Assembly: GCF_040327995.1 (NCBI RefSeq)
Contig: NZ_JBEPIJ010000007.1
Span: 1-64,000, forward strand
DNA length: 64,000 nt
Origin: Solimonas thermocellulolyticum
GTDB lineage: Bacteria; Pseudomonadota; Gammaproteobacteria; Nevskiales; Nevskiaceae
Direction of reading: 5' to 3'
Shown: piece by piece, positions 17,165-25,885 of the stretch
How the letters are laid out: the number at the start of each line of letters is the position of its first letter
Position numbering within the stretch: the first letter of the stretch is position 1
The notes under the pieces: generated by a model
Told to the model about the DNA's origin: nothing
Database searches by the model: none
The model's input: the letters and a program-made list of their open reading frames with translations, nothing else
Program-made: the position numbers and the translations under genes

Positions 17165-19639
17165 ATGGACGAGACTCGGATGCAGCGAGGTGCACGTGGC
17201 ATGGCCGGCCTGCTGTCTCTGGGGCTGCTCGCAGCGTGCTCCGGGGACTACAGCGGCAGCACCGGCGGCGGCAACGCCGGACCCTCGCCCGGCGGCGGCG
17301 ACCTCCGCGGCCTCGAGGATTTCTACGCCCAGCGCATCGAGCCGCGACTGGCGTTCTGCCGCACCTGCCACGTGCCGGGCGGGGTCGCCGACGTCGAGGA
17401 CGGCCGTCGGTTCATGCTCGGCCAGCGGCCCGGCAACGACTATGCACTACTGCGTGCCTCCTGGGAGGCGCTGGGCGGCAACAATCCGGAATCGCGCATC
17501 CTGCTGATGGCCTCGGGCCGCGATGCGCGCAGTCACAGCGGCGGTGCGCCGTGGCCGCAGGGCTCGGACGCCTATCGGGACATGGCGATCATGCTCGGCT
17601 GCTTCGAGCAGCCGGCCGGCTGCCTCGATGGCGCTGGCGGCGGGCCGGTGGCCGAGGAGGCGCCGCTACTCGGGAGCAAGCGGGCCCAGCACGTCTGGGC
17701 GAGTTACTGCGAAGGCAAGGACGACAGCGCCGTGCTGCCGGCCGATCCGCGCACGCTGGTGCAGCCCGGCACGATCGCGACCGATCGCGCGGTGTTCTTC
17801 AATGCCTACTGGGAAGACTGCCACGCCCACATGCCCGAGGCCGAACGGCAGGCGAAAACCTGCGGCGAGTACCGCGCGCGCCGTGACCGCGGCCTGGCGT
17901 TCCTGATCGACGAGCTGCCGGTCGGCGCGATGAGCGCCGAGGAGTACAACAACACCTGGCGGAAGTGGGGCCTGCCCGGCCGCCCGGATAACTTCGATCA
18001 GCTCTACACGCTGCGCTACGGCCTCAACTACGCGCCTTTTTACAATCCGTATCCGCTGCCCGGCGAGGATCCCAACGCGACCAACGGCGGTTCGGGCCGG
18101 CTGCCGCTGGGGCTGCGCCAGCTCAAGGACGAGAACGGCCGCTGGACCGGCGAGATCGGTACCGCGGCCTGCTTCCAGTGCCATGGCGGCCAGATCGGGG
18201 AACCGGCAATCGGCGAGCATCTGCTGACGCTGGAAAACCTGGGGCTGGGCAACAACAACTATGACGTGGTGATCTCTGGACAGGACGCCTCGCCGTTCGC
18301 CGGCACCTACGTCTCGACGCTGCTGCCGCCGCTGTCGATCGATGCGCTGTTCAACATCGGCATCAAGCAGCGCGGCCAGAACAACGCCGTCGGCGCCTTC
18401 GAGTTCCTCGTCACCGTGCTCGATCTGGATTCGCTGGGCCTGAACCCGAACCCGCTCAAGACCGTCGTCGGTGTCACCGGCGTGATCGACATCGCCCATC
18501 CGCTCGCGCACACCCAGGACACGCCGCCGTGGTGGAACATGGGCTCGCGGCCACGCAAGTTCTTCGACGCCGGCGTCTCCAACGACTCGACGCGCATCAT
18601 CATGGCCGCGGGACCGGGCGAGTTCGAGGAGCTGGTCTCGGCCAGCGGCGAGGCGTACCGCACGCGCATCGAGCAGTACGACCAGGATCTCGAAGCCTTC
18701 TTCCTGTCGCTGCGTTCGCCCGCATGGCCGGGGACCATCGACACCGCGCTCGCCGAGCAAGGGGCCGTGCTGTTCCACACCAAAGACCTGTGGGCCGAGC
18801 CGGGCAATGCCGACGCGCCGCGGCCGCTCGGCGGCAATGGTTCCTGCGCGAGCTGTCACGGCGCCTACTCGCCGCGCTACGTCAACGACCCGGCCTACCT
18901 GCAGACGCCCGCGCTCGAAGGCGTGGCCGCGCACATCGTGCCGCTTGCGGTCATCGGCACCGATCCGGCGCGCTCCGACATGCTCACGCCAACCCTGCGC
19001 GAGCGCTGGGACACGACCTTCTGGGGCTACAACGACGCCGCCGCCGACTACGTCGCGCCCGAGGACAAGGATCCGCTCACCGAGCTGCTCGATGACATGT
19101 ATCCGCTCGCGCTGCGGCCGATGGGCGCCTGTGGCTGGGAAAAGACCGTGATCGGCTATCAGGCGCCGCCGCTGTACGGCGTCTGGGCCACCGCGCCGTA
19201 CTTCCACAACGGCTCGGTGCCGACGCTCGAACAGGTGCTCGATTCATCCAAGCGCCCGGCGATCTGGCAGCGCCAGTTGCAGGAGGATCAGGGCATCAAG
19301 GGCTTCGACCAGCGCTTCGGCGCGGCCTTCGACCAGCAGGCGGTCGGGTGGAAGCACCGCGTCCTGGACTGCACCGAGATTCCCGGCAGCGCCATCGCCA
19401 ACTGCAATCCCGTCGATGACCAGGGGCCGTCGCTGGTGCAGATGACACAGAACTTCCTCAACGGCCTGGTGAGCTGGACCGGGCTGGTCAACATCCCTGA
19501 TCCTGTGCCCGGTGCCGTCGACAAGCGCCTGGTCTACGACACTCGCATCCTCGGCAACGGCAACGGCGGGCACACGTTCTCGGACGTGCTCACCGAAGCG
19601 GAGCGGCGCGCGATCATCGAATACCTCAAGACCCTGTAG
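17165..19639 (+). CDS. tri-haem c-type cytochrome lipoprotein, RoxA/MauG-like
   Basis: An 824-aa protein with a signal peptide and lipobox (LLAACSG). Three haem-c attachment sites are visible: CRTCH (C65), CFQCH (C336) and CASCH (C561). The spacing of the last two, about 225 residues, resembles the two haems of the rubber oxygenase RoxA and of MauG/CcpA peroxidases. The segment YQAPPLYGVWATAPYFHNGSVPTL (split: PPLYGVWATAPYFHNGS) is the classic di-haem peroxidase/RoxA signature. The N-terminal haem domain is extra, and the protein is longer than RoxA (about 680). Likely anchored to the outer membrane, facing periplasm or outside. Either a polyisoprenoid dioxygenase, a peroxidase, or an electron carrier. 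Confidence 0.8.
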   Translation: MDETRMQRGARGMAGLLSLGLLAACSGDYSGSTGGGNAGPSPGGGDLRGLEDFYAQRIEPRLAFCRTCHVPGGVADVEDGRRFMLGQRPGNDYALLRASWEALGGNNPESRILLMASGRDARSHSGGAPWPQGSDAYRDMAIMLGCFEQPAGCLDGAGGGPVAEEAPLLGSKRAQHVWASYCEGKDDSAVLPADPRTLVQPGTIATDRAVFFNAYWEDCHAHMPEAERQAKTCGEYRARRDRGLAFLIDELPVGAMSAEEYNNTWRKWGLPGRPDNFDQLYTLRYGLNYAPFYNPYPLPGEDPNATNGGSGRLPLGLRQLKDENGRWTGEIGTAACFQCHGGQIGEPAIGEHLLTLENLGLGNNNYDVVISGQDASPFAGTYVSTLLPPLSIDALFNIGIKQRGQNNAVGAFEFLVTVLDLDSLGLNPNPLKTVVGVTGVIDIAHPLAHTQDTPPWWNMGSRPRKFFDAGVSNDSTRIIMAAGPGEFEELVSASGEAYRTRIEQYDQDLEAFFLSLRSPAWPGTIDTALAEQGAVLFHTKDLWAEPGNADAPRPLGGNGSCASCHGAYSPRYVNDPAYLQTPALEGVAAHIVPLAVIGTDPARSDMLTPTLRERWDTTFWGYNDAAADYVAPEDKDPLTELLDDMYPLALRPMGACGWEKTVIGYQAPPLYGVWATAPYFHNGSVPTLEQVLDSSKRPAIWQRQLQEDQGIKGFDQRFGAAFDQQAVGWKHRVLDCTEIPGSAIANCNPVDDQGPSLVQMTQNFLNGLVSWTGLVNIPDPVPGAVDKRLVYDTRILGNGNGGHTFSDVLTEAERRAIIEYLKTL

Positions 19640-19681
19640 CCGCCGCGTGCAAGCTCGGCTTCGCGCGCTCAGGGTGATTCG

Positions 19682-20521
19682 TCAAGGGGTGGCGTCTGCG
19701 CAAGCCTCGGCCGAGCGCCGCGGCCACAGCGGCCGCTGCGCGGTGTCCACGCGGTAGTAGTCGCGCAGCAGCGCGTACAGCTCGCCATGGTGACGCGCGA
19801 GCTCCGGGCCGCGCTGGAAGAACGCCTCGGTGGCGACGCCGAAGAACTCGCCCGGACTCTGGGCGCCGTAGGGGTCGAGCACCGGCGGCCGCCGATGGCG
19901 CTGCAGGCGCTCGAACTCGCGCGCCATGACGGCCGACCAGCGCGTGTAGTCGCGCATCGCCGGCGCGCCTTCGGTTGCGGGGTTCTCGTCGTCGAGCTGG
20001 TGCGCGAACTCGTGCAGCACGACGTTCACCGCATCGCCGTCCAACGCCGCCTGCACATCGGTCCACGACAGGATCACGCGATCCCCGGTCCAGGACTCGC
20101 CGATCTGTTCGACCGGCTCGTCGCTGACCAGGCCGAGCTCGTCCGGCGTATCCACGCGCACGTAGAAGCGATCCGGATACAGCAGCACCGAGTGCACCAG
20201 GGGGAAGAGCTTGGCGCCTTCGCGCAGCAGCAGCAGGCAGGCCAGGCCGGCGACGGCGATGCGCATGTCGTCGACGACGACCAGGCCGTTGCAGCCGACG
20301 AAGCGCTTCTCGCGCAGGAAGCGGCCGACCGCGTCGAGATAGCGCGGGCGCAGTGCGGGTGGCACCAGCGCGGCCTGCGGCACCAGGGCATCGAGTCGCT
20401 CGCGCCAGCCGTCGGGTTCGGCGGCGACGATGCGTGGGCGACGCCTGCGGAACATCGAGCGCAACAGCAGCGCAAGGCCCAGCACCAGCGCGACGAAGGC
20501 CTCGGACGGAAAGCCGGTCAT
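19682..20521 (-). CDS. mtfA: MtfA-family zinc peptidase
   Basis: A 279-aa protein with an N-terminal membrane segment (residues 8-21) and the MtfA zinc site HEFAHQLD, plus the downstream ATEAFFQ segment that supplies the third ligand. E. coli MtfA is a cytosolic aminopeptidase that binds the Mlc repressor; membrane-anchored homologues are common in other proteobacteria. It starts 10 nt after the uvrD stop on the same strand, so it is probably the last gene of the PhoX-uvrD-mtfA group. Substrates unknown. Confidence 0.88.
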   Translation of the reverse strand: MTGFPSEAFVALVLGLALLLRSMFRRRRPRIVAAEPDGWRERLDALVPQAALVPPALRPRYLDAVGRFLREKRFVGCNGLVVVDDMRIAVAGLACLLLLREGAKLFPLVHSVLLYPDRFYVRVDTPDELGLVSDEPVEQIGESWTGDRVILSWTDVQAALDGDAVNVVLHEFAHQLDDENPATEGAPAMRDYTRWSAVMAREFERLQRHRRPPVLDPYGAQSPGEFFGVATEAFFQRGPELARHHGELYALLRDYYRVDTAQRPLWPRRSAEACADATP

Positions 20522-20531
20522 GCGTCGTCGG

Positions 20532-22775
20532 TCATGCCGGTTGCAGATTGGCCACCGACAGCATCAGCCATTTGGTGCCGGCGGCCTGGAAGCGGACCTC
20601 GACGCGCATCCGCTCGCCGTCGCCATCGAACTGCAGGATGGTGCCCTCGCCAAATCTTGCATGGCGCACGCGCTGACCCAGCGCCAGGCCCTGGGGACCC
20701 TGGGACTGGCGCAGGCTCTCCGGCAGCGGCGTGTGCGAAGGCGCCGGCGTGCCCCATTCGCGGCGGTAGGGCCCGTGCGCGCCCGGCGCGAACGCTTGGC
20801 GCACGACGTGCGCGCGTGGACGCAGCTCGACCATGACGTGGTGCGGGATCTCGCGCAGGAACTGCGAGGGCACACAGAGCTGTTCGACACCGTGCAGCCG
20901 GCGCCGCTCGGCATAGCTCATGTAGAGGCACTGGCGTGCGCGCGTGATGCCGACGTAACACAGGCGGCGCTCCTCGTCGAGCTTGCCTTCGTCGGTCGCG
21001 CGCACGTGTGGGAACAGGCCGTGCTCCATGCCCACCATGAACACCACAGGAAACTCAAGGCCCTTGGCCGCGTGCAGGGTCATCAGTTGCACGCAGTCCT
21101 CGCCGGGGCCGGCCTGCTGCTCGCCGGCCTCGAGCGCGGCGTGGGTCAGAAACTGGGTGAGCGGATCGAGCGCCGGCTGGCCTTCGGCCGGCGGCTCGAT
21201 CGACAGCTCGAAGCTGCGCGTCGCCGAAATCAGTTCGTCGAGGTTTTCGAGCCGCGCCTCGGCTTGCTCGCCCTTTTCCTTGTTGTAATGGTCGCGCAAA
21301 CCGGAACGCTCGATCACACGCTCGGTCGTCTTCGACAGCGACAGCTCCTTGGTCTCCGCCGCCATCGACTCGATCAAGGCGAGGAATTCGCGCACGCGCG
21401 CCGCCGCGCGGCCGAGCACGGCATCGCCGCCCTCGCGCGCCGCGGCCCACAACGATTGGCCGTGACGGCGCGCGTATTCGCGCAGCTTTTCCACCGTGGT
21501 GCTGCCGATGCCGCGCGCCGGCACGTTGACCACGCGCTCGAAACTGGTGTCGTCGTCGCGGTGGTGCAAAAGGCGCAGGTAGGCGAGTGCATCCTTGATC
21601 TCTTGACGTTCGAAGAAGCGCAGGCCGCCATGGATGCGGTAGGGGATGTGCTCGCGGATCAGCGCCTCCTCGAGCACGCGCGACTGTGCGCCCATGCGGT
21701 AGAGCACGGCGGTGTCGTCGTAGCGATGGCCCGCGGCGACGTGCTCGCGGATGCGGTTGACGACGAACTCCGCCTCGTCGTACTCGTTGTAGGCGGCGTA
21801 GAGCTGCACCGGCTCGCCGTCGCCGCTGTCGGTCCACAACTGCTTGCCGAGCCGCGCGCTGTTGCGCGCGATCAGCCCGTTGGCGGCGCTGAGGATCATC
21901 CCGGTGGAACGGTAGTTCTGCTCCAGCCGGACGATTTCGCAGCCGGGGAAGTCCGTCGTCAGCCGCATCATGTGCTCGACGCGGGCTCCGCGCCACGAGT
22001 AGATGCTCTGGTCGTCGTCGCCGACGGCGAACAGGATGCCGTCGGCTCCGGCGAGCGTGCGCAGCCAGCGGTACTGCAGCGTGTTGGTGTCCTGGAACTC
22101 GTCGACGAGGATGTGGCGGAAGCGGCGCCGGTAGTGCGCCTGAATCTCGGCATGGTCGCGCGTCAGCTCGAAGGCGCGCAGCAGCAATTCGGCGAAATCG
22201 ACGACGCCCTGGCGCCGGCAGCTCTCTTCGTAGGCGCTGTAGATGCGCACGAACTGCCGTTGGGTGAAGTCGCCTTCGTCGCTGAAGTGCTGCGGGCGCC
22301 GCGCTTCTTCCTTCTGCGCGTTGATCCAGCCCGCCACGGTCTTCGGCGGCCACTGGTCGTCCGCGAGGTCGAGGTTCTTGAGCACGCGCTTGACCAGGCG
22401 CAGCTGGTCGTCGGCGTCGAGAATCTGGAAGTTCTGCGGCAGATCGGCTTCACGGTAGTGCATGCGCAGCATGCGATGGGCGATGCCGTGGAACGTGCCC
22501 ACCCACATCGCCCGGATCGGCACGTCCACGAGCTGCTCGATGCGCGCCCGCATCTCCGCCGCCGCCTTGTTGGTGAAGGTCACCGCGAGAATCGACAAGG
22601 GCGAGACGTTCTCCGCGGCGATCAGCCAGGCCACGCGGTGCGTGAGCACGCGCGTCTTGCCGGATCCGGCGCCGGCGAGCACCAGCCGGTGCTGCGGCGG
22701 CGCCATCACGGCTTCACGTTGCGCAGGATTGAGCGCGCCGACGAGGGGGGCGGGATCGAACGAGGGCAGTCGCAT
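20532..22775 (-). CDS. uvrD: DNA helicase II (UvrD)
   Basis: A 747-aa superfamily-1 3'-5' helicase for nucleotide excision and mismatch repair. Motif I GAGSGKTRVL near residue 35, Ia AVTFTNKAAAEM, II DEFQDTNTLQ, III GDDDQSIYSWRGA, IV LEQNYRST and the VI region LCYVGITRARQ are all present. The C-terminal Tudor-like tail (ARFGEGTILQFDGDGER, VRFQAAGTKWLML) is typical of UvrD/PcrA. Start: GTG 22778 and ATG 22775 are adjacent; ATG is chosen. A TAGAAT box ends 6 nt upstream, which predicts a leaderless mRNA. Confidence 0.96.
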   Translation of the reverse strand: MRLPSFDPAPLVGALNPAQREAVMAPPQHRLVLAGAGSGKTRVLTHRVAWLIAAENVSPLSILAVTFTNKAAAEMRARIEQLVDVPIRAMWVGTFHGIAHRMLRMHYREADLPQNFQILDADDQLRLVKRVLKNLDLADDQWPPKTVAGWINAQKEEARRPQHFSDEGDFTQRQFVRIYSAYEESCRRQGVVDFAELLLRAFELTRDHAEIQAHYRRRFRHILVDEFQDTNTLQYRWLRTLAGADGILFAVGDDDQSIYSWRGARVEHMMRLTTDFPGCEIVRLEQNYRSTGMILSAANGLIARNSARLGKQLWTDSGDGEPVQLYAAYNEYDEAEFVVNRIREHVAAGHRYDDTAVLYRMGAQSRVLEEALIREHIPYRIHGGLRFFERQEIKDALAYLRLLHHRDDDTSFERVVNVPARGIGSTTVEKLREYARRHGQSLWAAAREGGDAVLGRAAARVREFLALIESMAAETKELSLSKTTERVIERSGLRDHYNKEKGEQAEARLENLDELISATRSFELSIEPPAEGQPALDPLTQFLTHAALEAGEQQAGPGEDCVQLMTLHAAKGLEFPVVFMVGMEHGLFPHVRATDEGKLDEERRLCYVGITRARQCLYMSYAERRRLHGVEQLCVPSQFLREIPHHVMVELRPRAHVVRQAFAPGAHGPYRREWGTPAPSHTPLPESLRQSQGPQGLALGQRVRHARFGEGTILQFDGDGERMRVEVRFQAAGTKWLMLSVANLQPA

Positions 22776-22781
22776 CACGCG

Positions 22782-22787
22782 ATTCTA
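22782..22787 (-). promoter_or_regulatory. TAGAAT -10 box directly upstream of uvrD
   Basis: On the minus strand TAGAAT occupies 22787-22782. A start point 6-7 nt further on coincides with the uvrD ATG, so the transcript would have no 5' leader. No clear -35 is visible in the G+C-rich sequence upstream, which belongs to the 3' end of the PhoX-like gene's gap. Confidence 0.4.
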
Positions 22788-22804
22788 CCCCCTCGGTATC
22801 GACC

Positions 22805-24094
22805 TCAAGGTTCGAACCAGGGCCCGCTGACGCAGTAGGTGATGCCGGCGGTGCCGGTCGTGCCGTTGGCGCCGGGGCCGCGTTGGGAGCTGAAATAGAA
22901 GTGGCGGCCGTCGGGCGAGAACGCCGGGCCGGTGACTTCGGAGCCGTCCTGGCCGACGAGTTCGATCAGCGGGACGATGCGGCCGTCGCGGGTGATGGCG
23001 ACGGCCTGCTGACTGGGGTCGGACTTGTCCTCGACGACGATGATGTCGCCACCGGGCGTGATGACGATGTTGTCGACGGAGTCGAGGATGGGCTCGGCGA
23101 ACATGGCGTCGTCGTAGATGCATTCGACGGTCTGCGCGAGCGGGTCGTGCGCCCAGATGCGACGGTCGCCCTTGGTGCCGAAGTAGACGATGCCGTCGTG
23201 GTACCAGATGCCCTCGCCGCCACGAAAGGCGGTGCTCTCGGGCACCTGCAGGCGCGTCGGGGTGCCGGTGAGCACGCCGCCGAGCACGGGATTCGGGTCG
23301 GGCACGTCCAGCCACTCGACCGGCAGCGGGCCGAAGGTGCCGGGCGCATCGACCTCGTCCTGCGTCGCCAGCACACGCATGACCTGCAGCCTGCCGGATG
23401 ACAGGTCGGCGCGGCCGCCGATGTTGGGCGCATCGGGCACGAAGCGGTAGAAGCGGCCGTCGGACTCGTCCTCGGTCTCGTACACGATGTTAGTGCGCGG
23501 ATCCACCGCGGCCGCCTCGTGCGCGAACGTACCGAGCGCGCGCAGCGGACGCGCCAGCTCGCGGCCCCAGGGATCGCACTCCCAGATCAGGCCCAGCTCG
23601 TATTCCTCGCCGGACAGCCAGGTGCGCCACGGCGTGATGCCGCCGCCGCAGTTGATACGCGAGACCAGTCCCGACAGCACGTTGTAGCCGTCGACGACTT
23701 CGCCGCTGGCATCGAAGCGCAGCGCGTTGGCGCCGCCCGGCAGAAATTCGCGGTTGGAGACGTAGATCCAGCCGCCGTCGTCGGTGGCGTAGGTGGCCGC
23801 GCCGTCCGGGTCGGTGTGCCACAGCAGGTTGGTGTTGGGCACGAGGCGATTGGCCTGGGCGATCACGCGGGCGGTGAAGCCCTCGGGAATGCGGATGCCG
23901 ATGTCGAGCGGCTCGCCCAAGGGGCCAATGTTGCCGAGCCGACCGGCGCCGCCCGAGCCGCCGCCATCGCTGCTCGATCCGCAGCCGCTCAGCGCTCGGG
24001 CCAGCGCGAGATAGCCGACGGCCTGTGCGCCGCCGCTCAGCAAGCGACGGCGGGAGAGCGGACGTTTCCAGGGTGAGGCGGATCGGAGCAGCAT
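22805..24094 (-). CDS. Tat-exported PhoX-family (DUF839) protein
   Basis: A 429-aa secreted beta-propeller protein of the PhoX alkaline-phosphatase/DUF839 group. The N-terminus has a twin-arginine motif SRRRLLSG, a hydrophobic core and a Cys (SGCGSSSDGGG) that may be lipidated, followed by a Gly/Ser spacer. Family-type segments include GGWIYVSNRE, GGGITPWRTWLSGEE (split by Gly-rich turn) and FSPDGRHFYFSSQRG near the end. PhoX enzymes use calcium and iron to cleave phosphoesters; whether this divergent member does is unknown. Start ATG 24094 is chosen for the Tat signal; longer frame upstream is an antisense shadow. Confidence 0.82.
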   Translation of the reverse strand: MLLRSASPWKRPLSRRRLLSGGAQAVGYLALARALSGCGSSSDGGGSGGAGRLGNIGPLGEPLDIGIRIPEGFTARVIAQANRLVPNTNLLWHTDPDGAATYATDDGGWIYVSNREFLPGGANALRFDASGEVVDGYNVLSGLVSRINCGGGITPWRTWLSGEEYELGLIWECDPWGRELARPLRALGTFAHEAAAVDPRTNIVYETEDESDGRFYRFVPDAPNIGGRADLSSGRLQVMRVLATQDEVDAPGTFGPLPVEWLDVPDPNPVLGGVLTGTPTRLQVPESTAFRGGEGIWYHDGIVYFGTKGDRRIWAHDPLAQTVECIYDDAMFAEPILDSVDNIVITPGGDIIVVEDKSDPSQQAVAITRDGRIVPLIELVGQDGSEVTGPAFSPDGRHFYFSSQRGPGANGTTGTAGITYCVSGPWFEP

Positions 24095-24232
24095 CGCGGG
24101 CGGTAGAGTGCAGAACAAGAACACAAGGGCGCCAGCATAGTCGCCGATTGCGACAGGCCGATGAAGTGGGCGATGCCCGCGCCCGGACTGCGGCCGATAT
24201 ACTGCCCGGACATCGACCACGGGGGCATGACC

Positions 24233-25036
24233 ATGAAGACCATCCTGATCACCGGCGCCAGCACCGGCATCGGCCGCGCGACCGCGGAGCGGTTCTTCGC
24301 GCGCGGCTGGAACGTGGTTGCGACGATGCGCACGCCCAAGTCCGAGCGCGAGCACGACCGCTGGCTGGTGACGCGGCTCGACGTGACCGACGCCGATTCG
24401 ATCGCTTCGGCACTTAAGGCCGCGAATGAGCGCTTCGGCCGCATCGACGCTCTGGTCAACAACGCCGGCTACGGCCTGGTCGGCACGTTCGAGTCGATGG
24501 ACGAGGCGCGCATCCGGCGCCAGTTCGAGACCAATGTCTTCGGCCTGATGCGCATGTGCCGTGCGCTGATCCCGCAGTTTCGCGAGCAGGGCGAGGGCAT
24601 GCTGATCAACGTCGCCAGCATGGGCGGCCGGCTCACCTTCCCGTTCTACAGCGTGTATCACGCGACCAAGTGGGCGGTCGACGGCTTCACCGAAGCGCTG
24701 GCCTTCGAACTCGCGCCGCTTTGCATCCGCGTCAAGCTGATCGAGCCGGGCGCGATCAAGACCGACTTCTACGAGCGCTCGGCGGACTTCGTCCACGACC
24801 GCGCCCTGAGTGCGTACAACGCCATCGTCGACAAGGGCATGCGGCGCATGCGCAAGGCGGCGAGCCGGGGCGCCGCCCCCGAAGCCGTGGCCGATGCGAT
24901 CTGGAAGGCCGCGACCGACGGCTCTTCGCGGCTGCGCTACGTCGTCGGCGCCGACGCCAAGGGCCTGCTGGCGCTGCGCCGCGTGGTCCCGGACGGGGTG
25001 TATCGGCGCCTGATCGCGAAGCAGCTACTGGGTTGA
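24233..25036 (+). CDS. short-chain dehydrogenase/reductase
   Basis: A 267-aa SDR oxidoreductase. It has the cofactor motif TGASTGIG at residues 7-14, the structural NNAGYG, the catalytic Ser in NVASMGGRLTF, and YHATKWA with the active-site Tyr and Lys. Arg after the second strand (MRTPKSER) suggests NADP(H). ATG 24233 has GGGGG 7 nt upstream; an ATG at 24227 is possible. It is divergent from the PhoX-like gene. A TATACT at 24198-24203 could be its -10. Substrate unknown; most relatives are annotated only as SDR family. Confidence 0.9.
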   Translation: MKTILITGASTGIGRATAERFFARGWNVVATMRTPKSEREHDRWLVTRLDVTDADSIASALKAANERFGRIDALVNNAGYGLVGTFESMDEARIRRQFETNVFGLMRMCRALIPQFREQGEGMLINVASMGGRLTFPFYSVYHATKWAVDGFTEALAFELAPLCIRVKLIEPGAIKTDFYERSADFVHDRALSAYNAIVDKGMRRMRKAASRGAAPEAVADAIWKAATDGSSRLRYVVGADAKGLLALRRVVPDGVYRRLIAKQLLG

Positions 25037-25164
25037 GCTGCGTCTGCCCGGTGTTAGGGGCTTTGCCGTCGGTGCGCATCGGCGGCCATATAGTCGGACG
25101 GGACTACGTTTGGTCCGGCTCGGATGCGGCGTAAAGCCGGCGATCCCGGCGCACCTGGTACGCC

Positions 25165-25755
25165 CTACTGCAGCTTGATCAACAGCGCCTCGATGCCGTT
25201 CTCGTCGAGGCGCGCCAGGGTCGACTGCACCTTGCGCCAGTCGTTCTCCGGCCCGATGCGCACGCGGTAGTAGGTGTCCTTGCCGTCGATGGTCACGCTT
25301 TCGATGCGTGATTCGATGCCGATCAGCGCGAGGCTGGCCTTTTGCCGCTCGGCGTCGGCCTGCGCGCGGAACGAGGCCACTTGGATGACGTAGCGCTCGC
25401 CGCCGGTCGGCGCGGCGCCGGCGGCCGGGGCGTTCGCGTCGCGCGCGGCGTCCTTGGGCACGACCACTTCCTGGTTCTTCAGGATCTCGTAGAAGGTGAA
25501 GCGCGGCTTTTCCTTCGGCGGCAGCGGAATCGGCGCGTTCTGGTCGGGCTTGGCCGGTGTCGCGGCGGGCTCGGTGCGCACGAGGGTCTTGTGTTCGACC
25601 GGCCGCGAGATGTAGACGAAGGCGGCGACGACCAGACCGACGGAAAGGCCGACCACCAGCCAGATCCAGCCGGGCAGGCCAGCGCGCACGGCAGCGCCGC
25701 GTGCGCGCGCCTGACGGCCGCTGCTGCGGCTGCGCTGGGCGTAGTCACGCGACAT
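25165..25755 (-). CDS. SPOR-domain cell-division protein (FtsN-like)
   Basis: A 196-aa bitopic protein with a basic cytoplasmic head (RSRSSGRQARARG), one transmembrane helix near residues 30-50 (WIWLVVGLSVGLVVAAFVY), a Pro-rich periplasmic linker and a C-terminal SPOR domain (RYVIQVASFRAQADAERQKA to LIKL). SPOR binds denuded septal peptidoglycan. It is last in priA-argS-SPOR, the order in which FtsN is found in pseudomonads, so it is probably the FtsN counterpart. GTCGCC-GCA-GGCGAC (25766-25780) just upstream can form a small hairpin. Confidence 0.9.
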   Translation of the reverse strand: MSRDYAQRSRSSGRQARARGAAVRAGLPGWIWLVVGLSVGLVVAAFVYISRPVEHKTLVRTEPAATPAKPDQNAPIPLPPKEKPRFTFYEILKNQEVVVPKDAARDANAPAAGAAPTGGERYVIQVASFRAQADAERQKASLALIGIESRIESVTIDGKDTYYRVRIGPENDWRKVQSTLARLDENGIEALLIKLQ

Positions 25756-25885
25756 CAACGTGCCTGTCGCCGCAGGCGACGTTTGTGTCCCTTGCCCGCG
25801 TCGCGGCAGAGGGGGGACCATCCGCGGATGCGGATGCTGGGGTGAGAGCTAGTCACATGTAGTCGCTCCATGTCCGGCATGGTCG

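Noticed and set aside
22805..24796. Extended form of the PhoX-like protein (663 codons)
   Set aside because: The first 234 codons are antisense to the SDR and lack a signal; the Tat signal begins at 24094.
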